A stretch of 64,000 bases of DNA from SCBR16-9 sp964537975 (GCA_964537975.1 CAZIDP010000004.1:62001-126000), one strand, 5' to 3'; shown: positions 53,397 to 63,790, counted from the first letter of the stretch. Numbers and translations: made by a program. The notes: a model not told the origin generated them from the sequence alone.

Positions 53397-54500
53397 ATGA
53401 AACGGATAGTAGTCTGGGGAACTCTGATTGGTGCAGTCATCATGAATTGCATTGCACTGGCACAGGCACCTGTGTTGAACCGTATGGATATTGTAGAACG
53501 GTCTACGCCTGCCGGTCCGGTTGCCACAGTTGATGGCAACCCCGTAGACAGAGAAGAGTACCTTTTTTTATATCATGCCCATCTGGCGGCCATGACGCAA
53601 GGGGAGTCGTCAGGTAATATTAAAGACAGCACCCGTGTACGTGCTGGTATCGCGGCATTGGGAGAGCTGATCCAGCGCGAGATCATCTTCCAGGAGGCCA
53701 AAAAACGTGGTATCAGTATACCGGACAGCGAAATACGTACTGCATTGGAAAATGAATTTAAGATGTTACAAGAAGACCTGCAGCGTAGTGGTGAAAGTGC
53801 GATGAGTATCGAGCAATTACTGGAACGTGCCGGTCAAAGCTATGAAGATGCTTTTGAAAAAATGCGGAAATCCCTTCTTGTACGCCGCGCAAGCGAAGTT
53901 ATTGCTCGTGAAGCCAATGTAACTGTGTCAGACAGTGAAGTGCAAGATTTTTACCAGAATAACTCGGAAATTTTCCGGCAGCAGGGCCTGATACATCTAC
54001 GTCAGATTTTTGTGAAACCCAAAGCACAAGTAGTTCGCCAGGCAACAGAGGAACAATGGGCAGAGGCACGGCAAACACTCGAACAAGCCTTGGCTCGAAT
54101 ACGTGCTGGGGAAAGTTTTGAAGGCGTAGCACGTGCCGTATCTGAAGCACCCAATGCGGCACAAGGCGGAGATTTGGGCATGCTTCCCGCCATTCAACTT
54201 CCTCCATTTTATCTGGAGGCTGCAAGTCGTATGCGTTCAGGTGAAATCAGCGATATTATTCGTAGCGAACATGGATTGCACCTGATACTATTGGTTGCCA
54301 CAGAGGATGAAAAAAATTTTACCTTGGAAGAAGCACGGGAAGAAATTCGCAGTTATCTTTTATTGAATAAGCAAGAAGATGTTTTGGACGATTTTGTACA
54401 GCCAATTATCACCAATCAAAACCGTGTAAAAACATACCTGCAACTTGAACGCAATCTGGCAAATACAACCGAGCTGGATGACCTTTGGGAAACGCCGTGA
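53397..54500 (+). CDS. SurA/PpiC-type periplasmic peptidyl-prolyl isomerase
   Basis: 367 residues; GAGG 7 bases before the ATG. Signal peptide (VVWGTLIGAVIMNCIALAQA). A helical chaperone region (SurA N-like, VATVDGNPVDREEYLFLYHAHLAAM ... EVIAREANVTVSDSEVQDFYQNNSEIF) precedes one parvulin domain (LIHLRQIFVKPKAQV ... EAPNAAQGGDLGML ... SDIIRSEHGLHLILLV). It assists folding of exported or outer-membrane proteins. It overlaps the M23 peptidase gene by one base, pointing to joint envelope work. Confidence 0.9.
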   Translation: MKRIVVWGTLIGAVIMNCIALAQAPVLNRMDIVERSTPAGPVATVDGNPVDREEYLFLYHAHLAAMTQGESSGNIKDSTRVRAGIAALGELIQREIIFQEAKKRGISIPDSEIRTALENEFKMLQEDLQRSGESAMSIEQLLERAGQSYEDAFEKMRKSLLVRRASEVIAREANVTVSDSEVQDFYQNNSEIFRQQGLIHLRQIFVKPKAQVVRQATEEQWAEARQTLEQALARIRAGESFEGVARAVSEAPNAAQGGDLGMLPAIQLPPFYLEAASRMRSGEISDIIRSEHGLHLILLVATEDEKNFTLEEAREEIRSYLLLNKQEDVLDDFVQPIITNQNRVKTYLQLERNLANTTELDDLWETP

Positions 54501-56419
54501 TGTTTGCTGTTGTCGGTTTAATGTTGGGTATGCTGCTGGCACAACCCGAAACACAGAATTACCATTGGCCCCTGGATATCGCACCACAGTTAACCTCGAG
54601 TTTTGCCGAGTACCGCTCCGGACGCTTTCATGCTGGCATTGACCTGCGTACAGGTGGAATAGGACCAGCCGTATATGCTGCGAACGATGGTTATGTTTCC
54701 CGTATTATGTGTTCTCCCTGGGGTTATGGTAAGGCAATTTATCTTCAACTTGCAGATGGCAACATTGCTGTCTATGCCCACCTGGATGATTATTTCCCCG
54801 AACTACGTGATCATATCCGGCGTGAACAACACCAAAGACAGGCTTATGTAGTCGATCTTGAATTTGAGCCACATCAATTTCCAATACATCGGGGGCAACA
54901 TATTGCTGCTGCGGGTATGACGGGTATAGGTGCGCCACACTTGCATTATGAACTGCGTGATTCACAACAACGTCCCGTCAATCCAAGGTTGTTGGGACTG
55001 AGCTGGCCCGATAATATCCGTCCCCAGGTAAATCAAGTACTGGTCGTTCCTCGTGAAGGGCTGGGGACCGTGAATGGTGACTTCTTGCCTGTCATACTGG
55101 AAGCGACGAATCGGGGAAGTGGGCAATACACAACAGAACCAATACGAGTCTCTGGTGAAATCGGTTTTGGACTGGATGTCGTAGACCCGGGTACGGGCGG
55201 ATATCGCCTCGGCGTTCATCGTATGCGTCTGCTCGCTGATGGCAATGAGCATTTTCGCATGCAACATGACATTCTGGACTATGATCATAACCGGAATGGC
55301 GTGGTGTGCTATCACCCATTCTATCTCGATAAAGGTCGGTTTCTACTCCTGTGGCGCTGGCCGGGCAACATGACGCCCAGCTATTCCTATAGCCCGGAAA
55401 AAGGCTGGTTGAACGTTGACTCATTAACAAGTAACGCTGTCGTCATAGAAATTAATGACTTCCATGAGAACACTGCTACACTGACGATTCCTATCCAACG
55501 AGAAACAGTACCAGCTTCTTTTTCACCGGGCATTTCCTCACAATCTGGCGAGGTCACGTATACAGTTTATGGCAATGCTTTGCTCGTTTCGGTAGTATTT
55601 CCAGAGCAAGAAGAAATTGCGCCACAATTATTGATTGAAACCGCTGCTGGTATTGAAAACAATGCCTTTGTACGCGTCAATGATACCACATGGCGAGCTA
55701 CATTTCGCCCCACTCTTTCCGAAAAATATGACCTCAATGTGAATCATCCCAGGATCAATTCGGAAGCACCGCAAACCATTGCTGCGTTTGTACGCAGCGA
55801 TACATCGCGTAAATTCACTTTACATAATGTAGAAATTGAAGCGGCTTCTGACAGTCCACATGGTGTGTTGTTTGTTGGTGTCGAACCAGTATCGCGTGGC
55901 ACATCATCTGCATTATACCCACTGGGAGATGCATGGCGAATTTGGCCTGCACAAAGTCCAGTTGACACTCCAGTTACTTTACGCTTCCCACTGCCTAGCG
56001 ATTATGAAAATAGTGACCGTGTAGACATGTATCGGCGACGAGGCAACAGCTATTCCAGGGAATCCGCGGTTATTGAAGACAATCAACTGGTGATTCGCAC
56101 GCGACAACTTGGCACCTATCAAGCCATGGAAGACCGGACATCTCCTCAGGTGTCTGATATCTTGCCCACGCAGGGTTACCACGCCCAGACCCGACGACCT
56201 CACATTCGGGCCACTGTCTCGGACGCAGGAAGCGGCATTGCGAACTGGCGCGTAACCTGTTCCGGCGAATGGCTTCTCGTTAAGTACGATCCAGACCACA
56301 GTCGCATCGAGTGGGAACGCGATCATGAACTTCCCAGTGGTTCACAGACAATACTTTTTGAAGTTACTGATGGAGCAGGCAATGTCTCACGCATAGAGCG
56401 AACCGTTGTTGTCCCATAA
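54500..56419 (+). CDS. M23 family (LytM) zinc peptidase with C-terminal beta domains
   Basis: 639 residues from the ATG at 54500, overlapping the upstream stop; GGGA lies 9 bases before. The short N-terminus is a signal peptide (FAVVGLMLGMLLAQ). Zinc ligands are H44 and D48 (FHAGIDLR) and H149 in APHLHYEL, with H94 in VYAHLDD. It cleaves peptide cross-links in peptidoglycan or regulates such enzymes. From about 180 there are several beta-sandwich domains; the last one (GIANWRVTCSGEWLLVKYD ... FEVTDGAGNVSRIERTVVV) is Ig-like. It is unusually long for the family. Confidence 0.9.
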   Translation: MFAVVGLMLGMLLAQPETQNYHWPLDIAPQLTSSFAEYRSGRFHAGIDLRTGGIGPAVYAANDGYVSRIMCSPWGYGKAIYLQLADGNIAVYAHLDDYFPELRDHIRREQHQRQAYVVDLEFEPHQFPIHRGQHIAAAGMTGIGAPHLHYELRDSQQRPVNPRLLGLSWPDNIRPQVNQVLVVPREGLGTVNGDFLPVILEATNRGSGQYTTEPIRVSGEIGFGLDVVDPGTGGYRLGVHRMRLLADGNEHFRMQHDILDYDHNRNGVVCYHPFYLDKGRFLLLWRWPGNMTPSYSYSPEKGWLNVDSLTSNAVVIEINDFHENTATLTIPIQRETVPASFSPGISSQSGEVTYTVYGNALLVSVVFPEQEEIAPQLLIETAAGIENNAFVRVNDTTWRATFRPTLSEKYDLNVNHPRINSEAPQTIAAFVRSDTSRKFTLHNVEIEAASDSPHGVLFVGVEPVSRGTSSALYPLGDAWRIWPAQSPVDTPVTLRFPLPSDYENSDRVDMYRRRGNSYSRESAVIEDNQLVIRTRQLGTYQAMEDRTSPQVSDILPTQGYHAQTRRPHIRATVSDAGSGIANWRVTCSGEWLLVKYDPDHSRIEWERDHELPSGSQTILFEVTDGAGNVSRIERTVVVP

Positions 56420-56514
56420 AGACAAGCTGAGCCTTTTATGTTATACTCACTTCAAGAAGTGCCAATGAATAAATGATAAAGTGTGTTTTTACATGAGGGG
56501 TTGTCAACATCCAC

Positions 56515-57246
56515 ATGACCAACGAAGAAGCGAAAGCACAATATGAGCAGGCCGTCAAGGAAGTTCGGGCAAAAAACTTTTCATTGGCTTTAAAGCTTTT
56601 AGAACAACTTGATCAAGAACGCCCCAATAGCCGTAAAGTTACCCATCAACGTATAGTATGCTTGATTCATCTACATCGTTTTGATGATGCAGACAAAGCG
56701 TTGTCGCAATTACGCACTCGGGTATCACCAGAAAGTATCGTCGAACTCGAAGATGAACTTGCAACAGCACGGTCTCAAGAAACGATGCGTCTTATTGAAG
56801 TACGTGAAACAACACACACCAACATTTTTGTAGTCGAAGCGGTTTACCCACTGTCAACCTCCCAAGTCACCATTACGGGCTATATGGAATCGGGTCAAAT
56901 TCGTGCTATGGATTCATTATACATTCGCGGAACCGAAGCACCTATACTACGCCTGGGGCCCACAGACAAGCCCATTCCATCATTACACGAAGGCATGCAC
57001 GGGGTTATGCTGTTGGGGATAAATCCAAGTCTCGTTGCATCTGGCGATACATTGACTGTATTGCCCGCAGAATATGATGCACTATCAGAAACAAGTGATA
57101 TGGAAAACAGCTTGATCGTTGACTCATCTAACGCCTTGGAAACACAACCTGACAAAAAAGCTGTGGGCTCACTTCTTCCAAGCATTCTCATCTTATTGTT
57201 GATAATCATCATCATTGTCGGCTTGTACAACGTATTTCTTTCATAA
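56515..57246 (+). CDS. TPR-like, EF-Tu-domain-2-like tail-anchored protein
   Basis: 243 residues. The N-terminal 95 residues are helical pairs of TPR type (AQYEQAVKEVRAKNFSLALKLLEQLDQERPNS). Residues about 100-185 match the beta-barrel domain 2 of translational GTPases: FVVEAVYPLSTSQVTITGYMESGQIRAMDSLYIRG ... MHGVMLLGINPSLVASGDTLTV. No GTPase domain is present. A polar linker ends in one C-terminal membrane segment (about 219-240, SILILLLIIIIIVGLYNVF), giving a tail anchor with the barrel in the cytoplasm. A barrel of this type without a G domain suggests binding to a translation factor or membrane partner. Function unknown. Confidence 0.7.
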   Translation: MTNEEAKAQYEQAVKEVRAKNFSLALKLLEQLDQERPNSRKVTHQRIVCLIHLHRFDDADKALSQLRTRVSPESIVELEDELATARSQETMRLIEVRETTHTNIFVVEAVYPLSTSQVTITGYMESGQIRAMDSLYIRGTEAPILRLGPTDKPIPSLHEGMHGVMLLGINPSLVASGDTLTVLPAEYDALSETSDMENSLIVDSSNALETQPDKKAVGSLLPSILILLLIIIIIVGLYNVFLS

Positions 57247-57272
57247 AATATCCGAACTACATCCTCTGGCAC

Positions 57273-57301
57273 TTGCTCCCTCCATGACGATTCGTTATAC
57301 T
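57273..57301 (+). promoter_or_regulatory. Sigma-70-type promoter for the PspC-domain gene
   Basis: TTGCTC (57273-57278), a 17-base spacer and TATACT (57296-57301) end 28 bases before the ATG. TATACT recurs as the -10 box upstream of the transglycosylase and near other genes. Confidence 0.55.
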
Positions 57302-57329
57302 GATCTTCTACTATGTTGAGGGAGAATAT

Positions 57330-58169
57330 ATGAAACTGACACCAAAACAAGACGCCCTGATTTCCCGTTTTTTGCGTGATGTTAACATGCACCTGGATGC
57401 TGGGATATCTGAGCAAATTCGTGAACTAGGCTTGATGCATATACAGCAAAACATTCACCAGCAGTTGGATGAATTTGATAATGCTGATGACAATATCCCG
57501 GATGAACAACTTTATCGGGTACTACGTGATTTAGGTAGTCCGCAATCCTTGGCTGCTCTTATAAATGAAGATAAAAATCAACGTCAAAAATCAAGAAATG
57601 GAAAGACAAGCCCGGTTTGGCTAGGGGTATGCGCCTGGGTAGCCGAAATCATGGACCAAGACCCCCGATTGATTCGTCTGCTTGTATTTGTGCTGGGCAT
57701 GACAACTGGACCTATTGCACTATTCGCCTATATTGGCGTGTTTACATATCTGCATAACATGACCGATCAAAGCAATACGCCTCCTCTGCGAAAATGGCCA
57801 ATCATCGGGCAATTCTTTCTTTATAACACAATTTCACTGGCCTTGCACATCGGATCAGGGCTTTTTTTGAAATTAGTGTTTTACCTATACGAAAGCTACT
57901 TTCAACAAACAATACCTGACCTCGCAGAATGGGGTTGGCTTGATGCGTGGAAAGGTACTTTACTGTTTATAATGCTTGCTTTTGGTATCCCCATCTCCAT
58001 ATTGAGTGGCCTTCCCCTCGCGAATGGCTGGAACATCAGCTTACGTCGATTTCTACAGGCTATGCTTGCACTCTATGCTGTGATATTGTGTTTCGGATTG
58101 GCTTCCATGCTTGTCGGACTGCTATTGGATTCAATTGATGAAATCCGCCCAATGCTGGGCCAGCTTTAA
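57330..58169 (+). CDS. PspC-domain membrane protein with HAAS-like N-terminus
   Basis: 279 residues; GGGAG 5 bases before the ATG. Residues 1-80 are helical (ISEQIRELGLMHIQQNIHQQLDEFDN ... YRVLRDLGSPQSLAALI), similar to the HAAS/DUF1700 signalling helix. A PspC domain follows (PVWLGVCAWVAEIMDQDPRLIRLLVFVLGMTTGPIALFAYIGVFTYL) and then three further membrane segments (about 165-190, 215-235, 245-270). PspC domains act in envelope-stress sensing at the inner membrane. No pspA is in the window. Confidence 0.8.
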   Translation: MKLTPKQDALISRFLRDVNMHLDAGISEQIRELGLMHIQQNIHQQLDEFDNADDNIPDEQLYRVLRDLGSPQSLAALINEDKNQRQKSRNGKTSPVWLGVCAWVAEIMDQDPRLIRLLVFVLGMTTGPIALFAYIGVFTYLHNMTDQSNTPPLRKWPIIGQFFLYNTISLALHIGSGLFLKLVFYLYESYFQQTIPDLAEWGWLDAWKGTLLFIMLAFGIPISILSGLPLANGWNISLRRFLQAMLALYAVILCFGLASMLVGLLLDSIDEIRPMLGQL

Positions 58170-58231
58170 TCATAAAGTCGAGAATATCTAAAAAATTCTT
58201 TACGGTACACTTTTCAAATGCATCTGGAACA

Positions 58232-61200
58232 CTACGATAAAAATTGCTTTCGTCTAAGATAAAATACACCTGCCAGCGGAAATAAAAACAGGAGTGCCAA
58301 ATAACGTACAGGCACTTCTTTTTCTATGTAATCGTAATTGAAAGGATCAGAAGCGAGGTTGGGGTTACCTGCAAGGTCTTCACACACACCAGCCGGTATC
58401 TGTAAGGTCACTTCGCCAGTAGCCAGCGGGTAAACATCAACAGAAAAAGTTCCTCCTTCTCCTGATAAATTGTATAATTCCGCATTGGTTACTGCAATGT
58501 TCTCTATCCCAAAACCCACCACTTCTTCACTGAATAGAATCTCCACAGGTATGGGATTATCATGGAGTTGGTCGGTTGCAATAGAGGCGATAGCCACTGT
58601 AGGTGCTACGGTATCAACAACAATGGTATGGCTTCCCACAGCGCTCCAACGACCTGTTGAGTGTAGTTCTTGTACGTAGAGGGTATAATCCCCATCAGCA
58701 AGGGGAGAGTCAGGACTGTATCCTGTTGAACCGCTTAATTCCTCAAACCAGTTGTCCACTTCCCAACCGAAGCGGTATGTTTCAATTCCACTATTAGAAG
58801 TCCAAGACCACACCGGTTGTGTGTTGTTGGTGAATGCATCACCAGTAATTTCTGGTGCTGGTGGTGGGTCCCCTAATTCAATGGCAATTTCAATATCGTC
58901 CAATCGAAGAGCTGCACGCGCACCACTGTCCCCACCAACATGGCGGTAACGCCACAATAATTGAACATAAGGCTGGCCCAGAATAGCTTCCGGAAACGGA
59001 ACAGGATCAAAAGTTTTTGTATGGCCATCAAGATTAACCATGTACGCTTGGGGTAAACCATTTTCGTCTGTTAAGTCAAAGAAGGGACCTGTGTGACCTA
59101 CACGATATTGAACACGAATTTCATAGGACCGACTATTGGTTTGCAGTGTGCCTCCAACCCAGGAGATCTGAGCGAGACCTTGCAGGGCAGTAGTGTCCAG
59201 CGCCAACAAAGCACCGCCCAAATCACGATCCCGACCTGTATTAATAAATGAAATGCCGTCTGTTCCCAAACCGTTAAGCCGAGTGCGTCGCGTATTGTTG
59301 TAAGGAAATCCAATCGACGCAGCATCGTCATCATGATACTCTTCAACTGGAATATAATACGCATATTCCAAAGGGGTATGCAGGGTTGGATCAGCCTGAT
59401 TGGACTGTAGAAACATCATGTGCTCAGGACAGCTGAATTCGGGGCTTTCCGGGCTCCAATAATCAAATTGGAACGCATCAGCACTTAGTGGATAGGCTTG
59501 TGGATACACTAACACACGAAATGTAGTTACAGCAGCTGGGTACAGACCATCAGAGACTTCCAATGTCACTTCGGTGTCACCCCGCAAATGCGGAGTGATT
59601 GTAAGCATGTCATCACTTATCTCAGCAGAAAGAATGAATGGCCTGTCAACAGTTACGGTATATTCAAGTTCCGACTCGGCAGAGAAGCTAAAAACAGTAT
59701 TGAGGTCAATTGATATAGGAGTTCCCTGCTCAATTAACGATTGCACTGGTAAGTCTCTAACTACTTGCGGTGGTAATGATTCTGTTTTTAGACGTATATA
59801 GATATCATCTAATCGAAGTTCTGCTCTTGCCCCACTATCGCCTCCCACATGATGGTAACGCCATAATAACTGGATATAAGGTTGATGATACGCATCCTGG
59901 GGCAGATAAACCGGACCCAGTGTTTCGCTATGGCCATCTTCTCCAACAGGGTACAAGACAGGGAGACCGTTCAAGATGACATCGTTAAAGGCACCAGAGT
60001 TCCCTATACGATATTGCAATCTTAATTCATAGGCCCGCGTATTGGTCAGTTCGGTACCGCCCAGCCACGCAATACTGACCGGATGGTCTATCCCTGTGGT
60101 ATCCAATGCCAGCAATGCGCCGCCCAGATCACGATCCCGACCTGTGTTTATAAAAGAAATACCTGCATCATCAAGCCCATTCAGGCGTGTTCTACGTGTT
60201 GCTTTGTAGGGAAAGCCAATACTATCCGAATCATCATTATGGTAATCGTCATGAGGTATAAAATAGGCATATTCTAACGGCGAATCCAGAACTGGATCAC
60301 TTCGATCACTCTGTAAAAACAACATATGCTCAGGATATGTGAATTCTGGAAGCTCTTGTGACCAGGCAGTAAATTGAAAATCACCCTCCTGTACCCGGTG
60401 CGCTGCCGGATTGACCAGTACATGAAAACTGGTTTCTACACTTGGGTTAATTCCATCGGAAACGGTTACTACCACAGTTGCATCACCACGTTGCAATGGA
60501 ATGAGTGACAATAGGGTGTTATTAATCTCGGCTGTCAATACAGATGGATTTGTCGTTACAGTTGAGTACTGTAATTCGGTTGCGCTTGCCTGGAATATGT
60601 TACGCAAGTCGATATCTGCTTGTAGCCCTTGCTCAATTAGATATTGCGTCGGAATGGGATTGATAATTTGAGGTGGTAATACAATATCACCGACTGGTGT
60701 ACCTTCCAGGGTAATATTGTCAAAACGGTTGTTCCCGGAACTATTTCCAGCATCAGCTCCTGTAAAAAGGATTCGCACTGCAAAATCTGGGTTGTTATTT
60801 ATTTCCGTAATGGTCGAAAAATCAACTGTTTCAAGTTGATAATCAGCGGTAACTTCAATTGCGTCTCCGAATAACAACCAATTACCATCAGGTGATGTAC
60901 GATAATGAATAGATTGGTACTGCGCGCCATTGTTGGTCCGTGTCACAGCATAACGAAGTATCAAATTGTTATAACCAGTGGATGGCATGGCAAGCAGTAA
61001 TTCGCGTGTGTCTGCCGGATTACGTACACGCAATCCATAACCTTCAACAGTATCAAGCTGTGCATTGATGAGGGTACCATCATTCACACGGTCCATGTAG
61101 CCACTTCCTGAACCGGGATAGGTAATCTGAGCATCTCCGATAAAACTATAGTCTGATGGTACCGTTACAAGTGCGCCACTGGGCAAAGAGTTAAAATGCC

Positions 61201-63604
61201 AATAGTGAAGCAAGGTTGTCGTTGATTCTGCTTCAAATACGGCAGTAATGGTGACATCGTCTGACAGTTCGAATGTAACTTGATTCGATGCAGTATTCTC
61301 TTTAACGTTGGCCGATTTACCTTCAAAACCTTCCCAATGCGAGAAGAGATATCCGGGGTTTGCTATCGCTGTTAAGGTAACCGGAACGCCCTGAAAATAA
61401 ATACCAGACCAAGGATACGGTTGTGCAGCATCCGAAAGACCGATTGTATTCTCGTCAATCAAAATCGAATTGATCTGAACCGTTCCCCAATTCCTGTTGT
61501 TCACGTCTATGCTTACTTCAGCCAAGCCATCGAGGTCAAAGTAATCAATGAAATGTTGGCGCATATGTGCCGGACGTTGAAGAGTAAAATTTCTTAGTGC
61601 ATTACGATTACTATTCCAACCCCCTGTACCCGGTCTACTCCAACGTTGGCTATGTTCTGCGATCTCAGAATCCAATTTTTGATATAGCGTATTTAATTTC
61701 ATTTGCGCAAAGATTGGATTAAAATTTGTGTTTAATAAATCTGCCGCCATGCTTATAAAATCATTTTTGAAGGCAGCATTTTCTAGTAATGAACGCAATA
61801 AAAAAGTGGCTCTCGGAGAATTTGGCGCATATGAAGGTGGTGGAGTTGGCCCAGCATCCGTTGCAGCATAGGTGAGCATGTCACGATCAGGGTTAGATAC
61901 CAATTCCACATCGAATAATATCCATCTCCAGGGGATTCCAATTGCGTCCGCGTTCCACATATCAATATTTTTTCCAGGCCAATCATAATTGGCCGAGTAT
62001 ATTTGAACAAGCTGGTAGCGTATAAAATTGTTGATATCTATATACTCTCGCACAAAAGCATAAGCGCCGTCATTTTTTAAAGTAGTGGGTGTAGGCAAGC
62101 CAGTATTAGCATTTAACCGATTAAAAGATGGCGCTATGTATTGCATCAAGGTTATATAATTTGAAAATGATCCATGCGATATAGACATATTTGTAGTGCC
62201 ATCTAACAAGTTTATATCGGATGGTTGAATACCATGATGTAGGGCGAGGTGATGTTCATCTATGCGATCTCTGATTACATGCAACCCCCAGTACTCACCA
62301 TTGATAAAAACTACAGCAGGTCGAGCATCCTGATATTCTATATCAAGCCCATCAGCAAGACTTTGGTAAAACTCATCGTTTGGTGAATAGGCTCGCACGC
62401 TCCTCAATATAAATCGACGGTAGGTAGATATTGGCTTGTCGGGAAAAAGTTGGTACTCCAAAGTGTCCATACCATAGGCATTTCTAAAATATACCCGGAT
62501 CGATTTTTGATCCATTCTCCTGGTAGAACCACCATGTATTCGTAAACCAATTCTTGAAGAAAATGCAACCGTACCATCCTCTTCAAAAAATTCCATTGTG
62601 GCAGGCCGTTCCCATTCGTCTCCAGTCTGGGTATAATTGGCTTGATGACCCCATTGTGAACCATTATTAAATTTATTTCCGGGAACCAGGATTCCTGTAT
62701 CTTCACTGAAGAGATGCTCATTGTCTGTGCTTATAGAGATAACTGGCACAGAATATTTATTCTGAAAATCCTCATCAATAAAAAACGACTTAACCATTGG
62801 GTGGCTGGCAATATACCCGTTTCGAACAGATACCGTATTTACTACCGTGGACTTGAACACCTCCGATAAAGGTGCGCGCCACTCATAAGCTGGTGCCGTA
62901 GGAATTAAAGAAATATTGTTGGCTTCACCTTTTCGACTGTCAACCCATATAGGTTCGACATATATATGCGAATCTACCGTTGCCGTACTTCCTTCGAGTG
63001 TGTAATAAATGGTGACATCGGGATCGGGGTGGGAGAGTTCCAGGTAAAAACCATCTTCATAAAAACCCGCTTCATGTGAAAATCCAGGTGGATCAAGAAC
63101 ACCATAATATCCCTGTGTATTATTTGTTGTTCCCGGAGTCGGTTCTGCAAAAAATACCCAGTTGCCAGTGCCATCTCCCTGACGACCATACGACACATCA
63201 CGGGGAATATAAATTGCTGGAACAAAATCGATGAAAGTCACACCATCAGGAGCTGTCAGAATTAAGGGCTCGCCATCGGCACTGATACTAAAATTGGTAT
63301 GCAGTGCATTCGCCCCATCAAGTTTATCTTTTCCAGATGCCCAGACCAACAGATAGTCATTGGGTTGCATAGTTCTATCAGGGAATTGCCACTTCAGGGG
63401 ATTCTCAATATTGTCTGATAAATAATACCCAGTTAGATCGATTGGTATATCACCTGGATTATACAGCTCAATCCAATCTTCATAATCCCCTTCAGCATCG
63501 GCGAGAGTATTCCCGTTTGAGGACATGATCTCGTTAATAACCTGAGCCTGTACCGGCATCACAATAAGCAAAGCAAGAACGACAACTTCAGTAATACTAC
63601 GCAT
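58232..63604 (-). CDS. Giant surface protein: lamin-tail, CotH and duplicated beta domains
   Basis: About 1790 residues from the ATG at 63604 (AGGA 7 bases upstream; a TTG at 63628 is less likely), with a signal peptide (VVVLALLIVMPVQAQ). In order: lamin-tail domain (about 17-130, INEIMSSNGNTLADAEGDYEDWIELYNPG), an intervening beta region, a CotH domain (about 290-700, FINGEYWGLHVIRDRIDEHHLALH), a Listeria-type repeat (GTVQINSI ... FSHWEG), then two copies of a cadherin-like Ig plus 210-residue jelly-roll unit (each containing FINTGRDRDLGGALLALDT and QLLWRY-HVGGDSGARA-LRLDDI). An Ig-like domain and a C-terminal membrane segment with basic tail (RRKQF) end it. CotH is a kinase fold that phosphorylates Ser; surface anchoring is inferred. 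Confidence 0.85.
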   Translation of the reverse strand: MRSITEVVVLALLIVMPVQAQVINEIMSSNGNTLADAEGDYEDWIELYNPGDIPIDLTGYYLSDNIENPLKWQFPDRTMQPNDYLLVWASGKDKLDGANALHTNFSISADGEPLILTAPDGVTFIDFVPAIYIPRDVSYGRQGDGTGNWVFFAEPTPGTTNNTQGYYGVLDPPGFSHEAGFYEDGFYLELSHPDPDVTIYYTLEGSTATVDSHIYVEPIWVDSRKGEANNISLIPTAPAYEWRAPLSEVFKSTVVNTVSVRNGYIASHPMVKSFFIDEDFQNKYSVPVISISTDNEHLFSEDTGILVPGNKFNNGSQWGHQANYTQTGDEWERPATMEFFEEDGTVAFSSRIGLRIHGGSTRRMDQKSIRVYFRNAYGMDTLEYQLFPDKPISTYRRFILRSVRAYSPNDEFYQSLADGLDIEYQDARPAVVFINGEYWGLHVIRDRIDEHHLALHHGIQPSDINLLDGTTNMSISHGSFSNYITLMQYIAPSFNRLNANTGLPTPTTLKNDGAYAFVREYIDINNFIRYQLVQIYSANYDWPGKNIDMWNADAIGIPWRWILFDVELVSNPDRDMLTYAATDAGPTPPPSYAPNSPRATFLLRSLLENAAFKNDFISMAADLLNTNFNPIFAQMKLNTLYQKLDSEIAEHSQRWSRPGTGGWNSNRNALRNFTLQRPAHMRQHFIDYFDLDGLAEVSIDVNNRNWGTVQINSILIDENTIGLSDAAQPYPWSGIYFQGVPVTLTAIANPGYLFSHWEGFEGKSANVKENTASNQVTFELSDDVTITAVFEAESTTTLLHYWHFNSLPSGALVTVPSDYSFIGDAQITYPGSGSGYMDRVNDGTLINAQLDTVEGYGLRVRNPADTRELLLAMPSTGYNNLILRYAVTRTNNGAQYQSIHYRTSPDGNWLLFGDAIEVTADYQLETVDFSTITEINNNPDFAVRILFTGADAGNSSGNNRFDNITLEGTPVGDIVLPPQIINPIPTQYLIEQGLQADIDLRNIFQASATELQYSTVTTNPSVLTAEINNTLLSLIPLQRGDATVVVTVSDGINPSVETSFHVLVNPAAHRVQEGDFQFTAWSQELPEFTYPEHMLFLQSDRSDPVLDSPLEYAYFIPHDDYHNDDSDSIGFPYKATRRTRLNGLDDAGISFINTGRDRDLGGALLALDTTGIDHPVSIAWLGGTELTNTRAYELRLQYRIGNSGAFNDVILNGLPVLYPVGEDGHSETLGPVYLPQDAYHQPYIQLLWRYHHVGGDSGARAELRLDDIYIRLKTESLPPQVVRDLPVQSLIEQGTPISIDLNTVFSFSAESELEYTVTVDRPFILSAEISDDMLTITPHLRGDTEVTLEVSDGLYPAAVTTFRVLVYPQAYPLSADAFQFDYWSPESPEFSCPEHMMFLQSNQADPTLHTPLEYAYYIPVEEYHDDDAASIGFPYNNTRRTRLNGLGTDGISFINTGRDRDLGGALLALDTTALQGLAQISWVGGTLQTNSRSYEIRVQYRVGHTGPFFDLTDENGLPQAYMVNLDGHTKTFDPVPFPEAILGQPYVQLLWRYRHVGGDSGARAALRLDDIEIAIELGDPPPAPEITGDAFTNNTQPVWSWTSNSGIETYRFGWEVDNWFEELSGSTGYSPDSPLADGDYTLYVQELHSTGRWSAVGSHTIVVDTVAPTVAIASIATDQLHDNPIPVEILFSEEVVGFGIENIAVTNAELYNLSGEGGTFSVDVYPLATGEVTLQIPAGVCEDLAGNPNLASDPFNYDYIEKEVPVRYLALLFLFPLAGVFYLRRKQFLS

Positions 63605-63790
63605 TAACCTATCCTGAAATGTTTTCAATTGTTATAAATTGCTTACTATAAACAGCATATAACAGTATATATTTACAATCACAACAACATAGTAACATCA
63701 TAAAAGAAATACGTCAACATATGCAGCACGCAAAACATACATCGTTTGTAATTAACTCAATGCGATACCTGTGTTATTTTATCAGGATAC

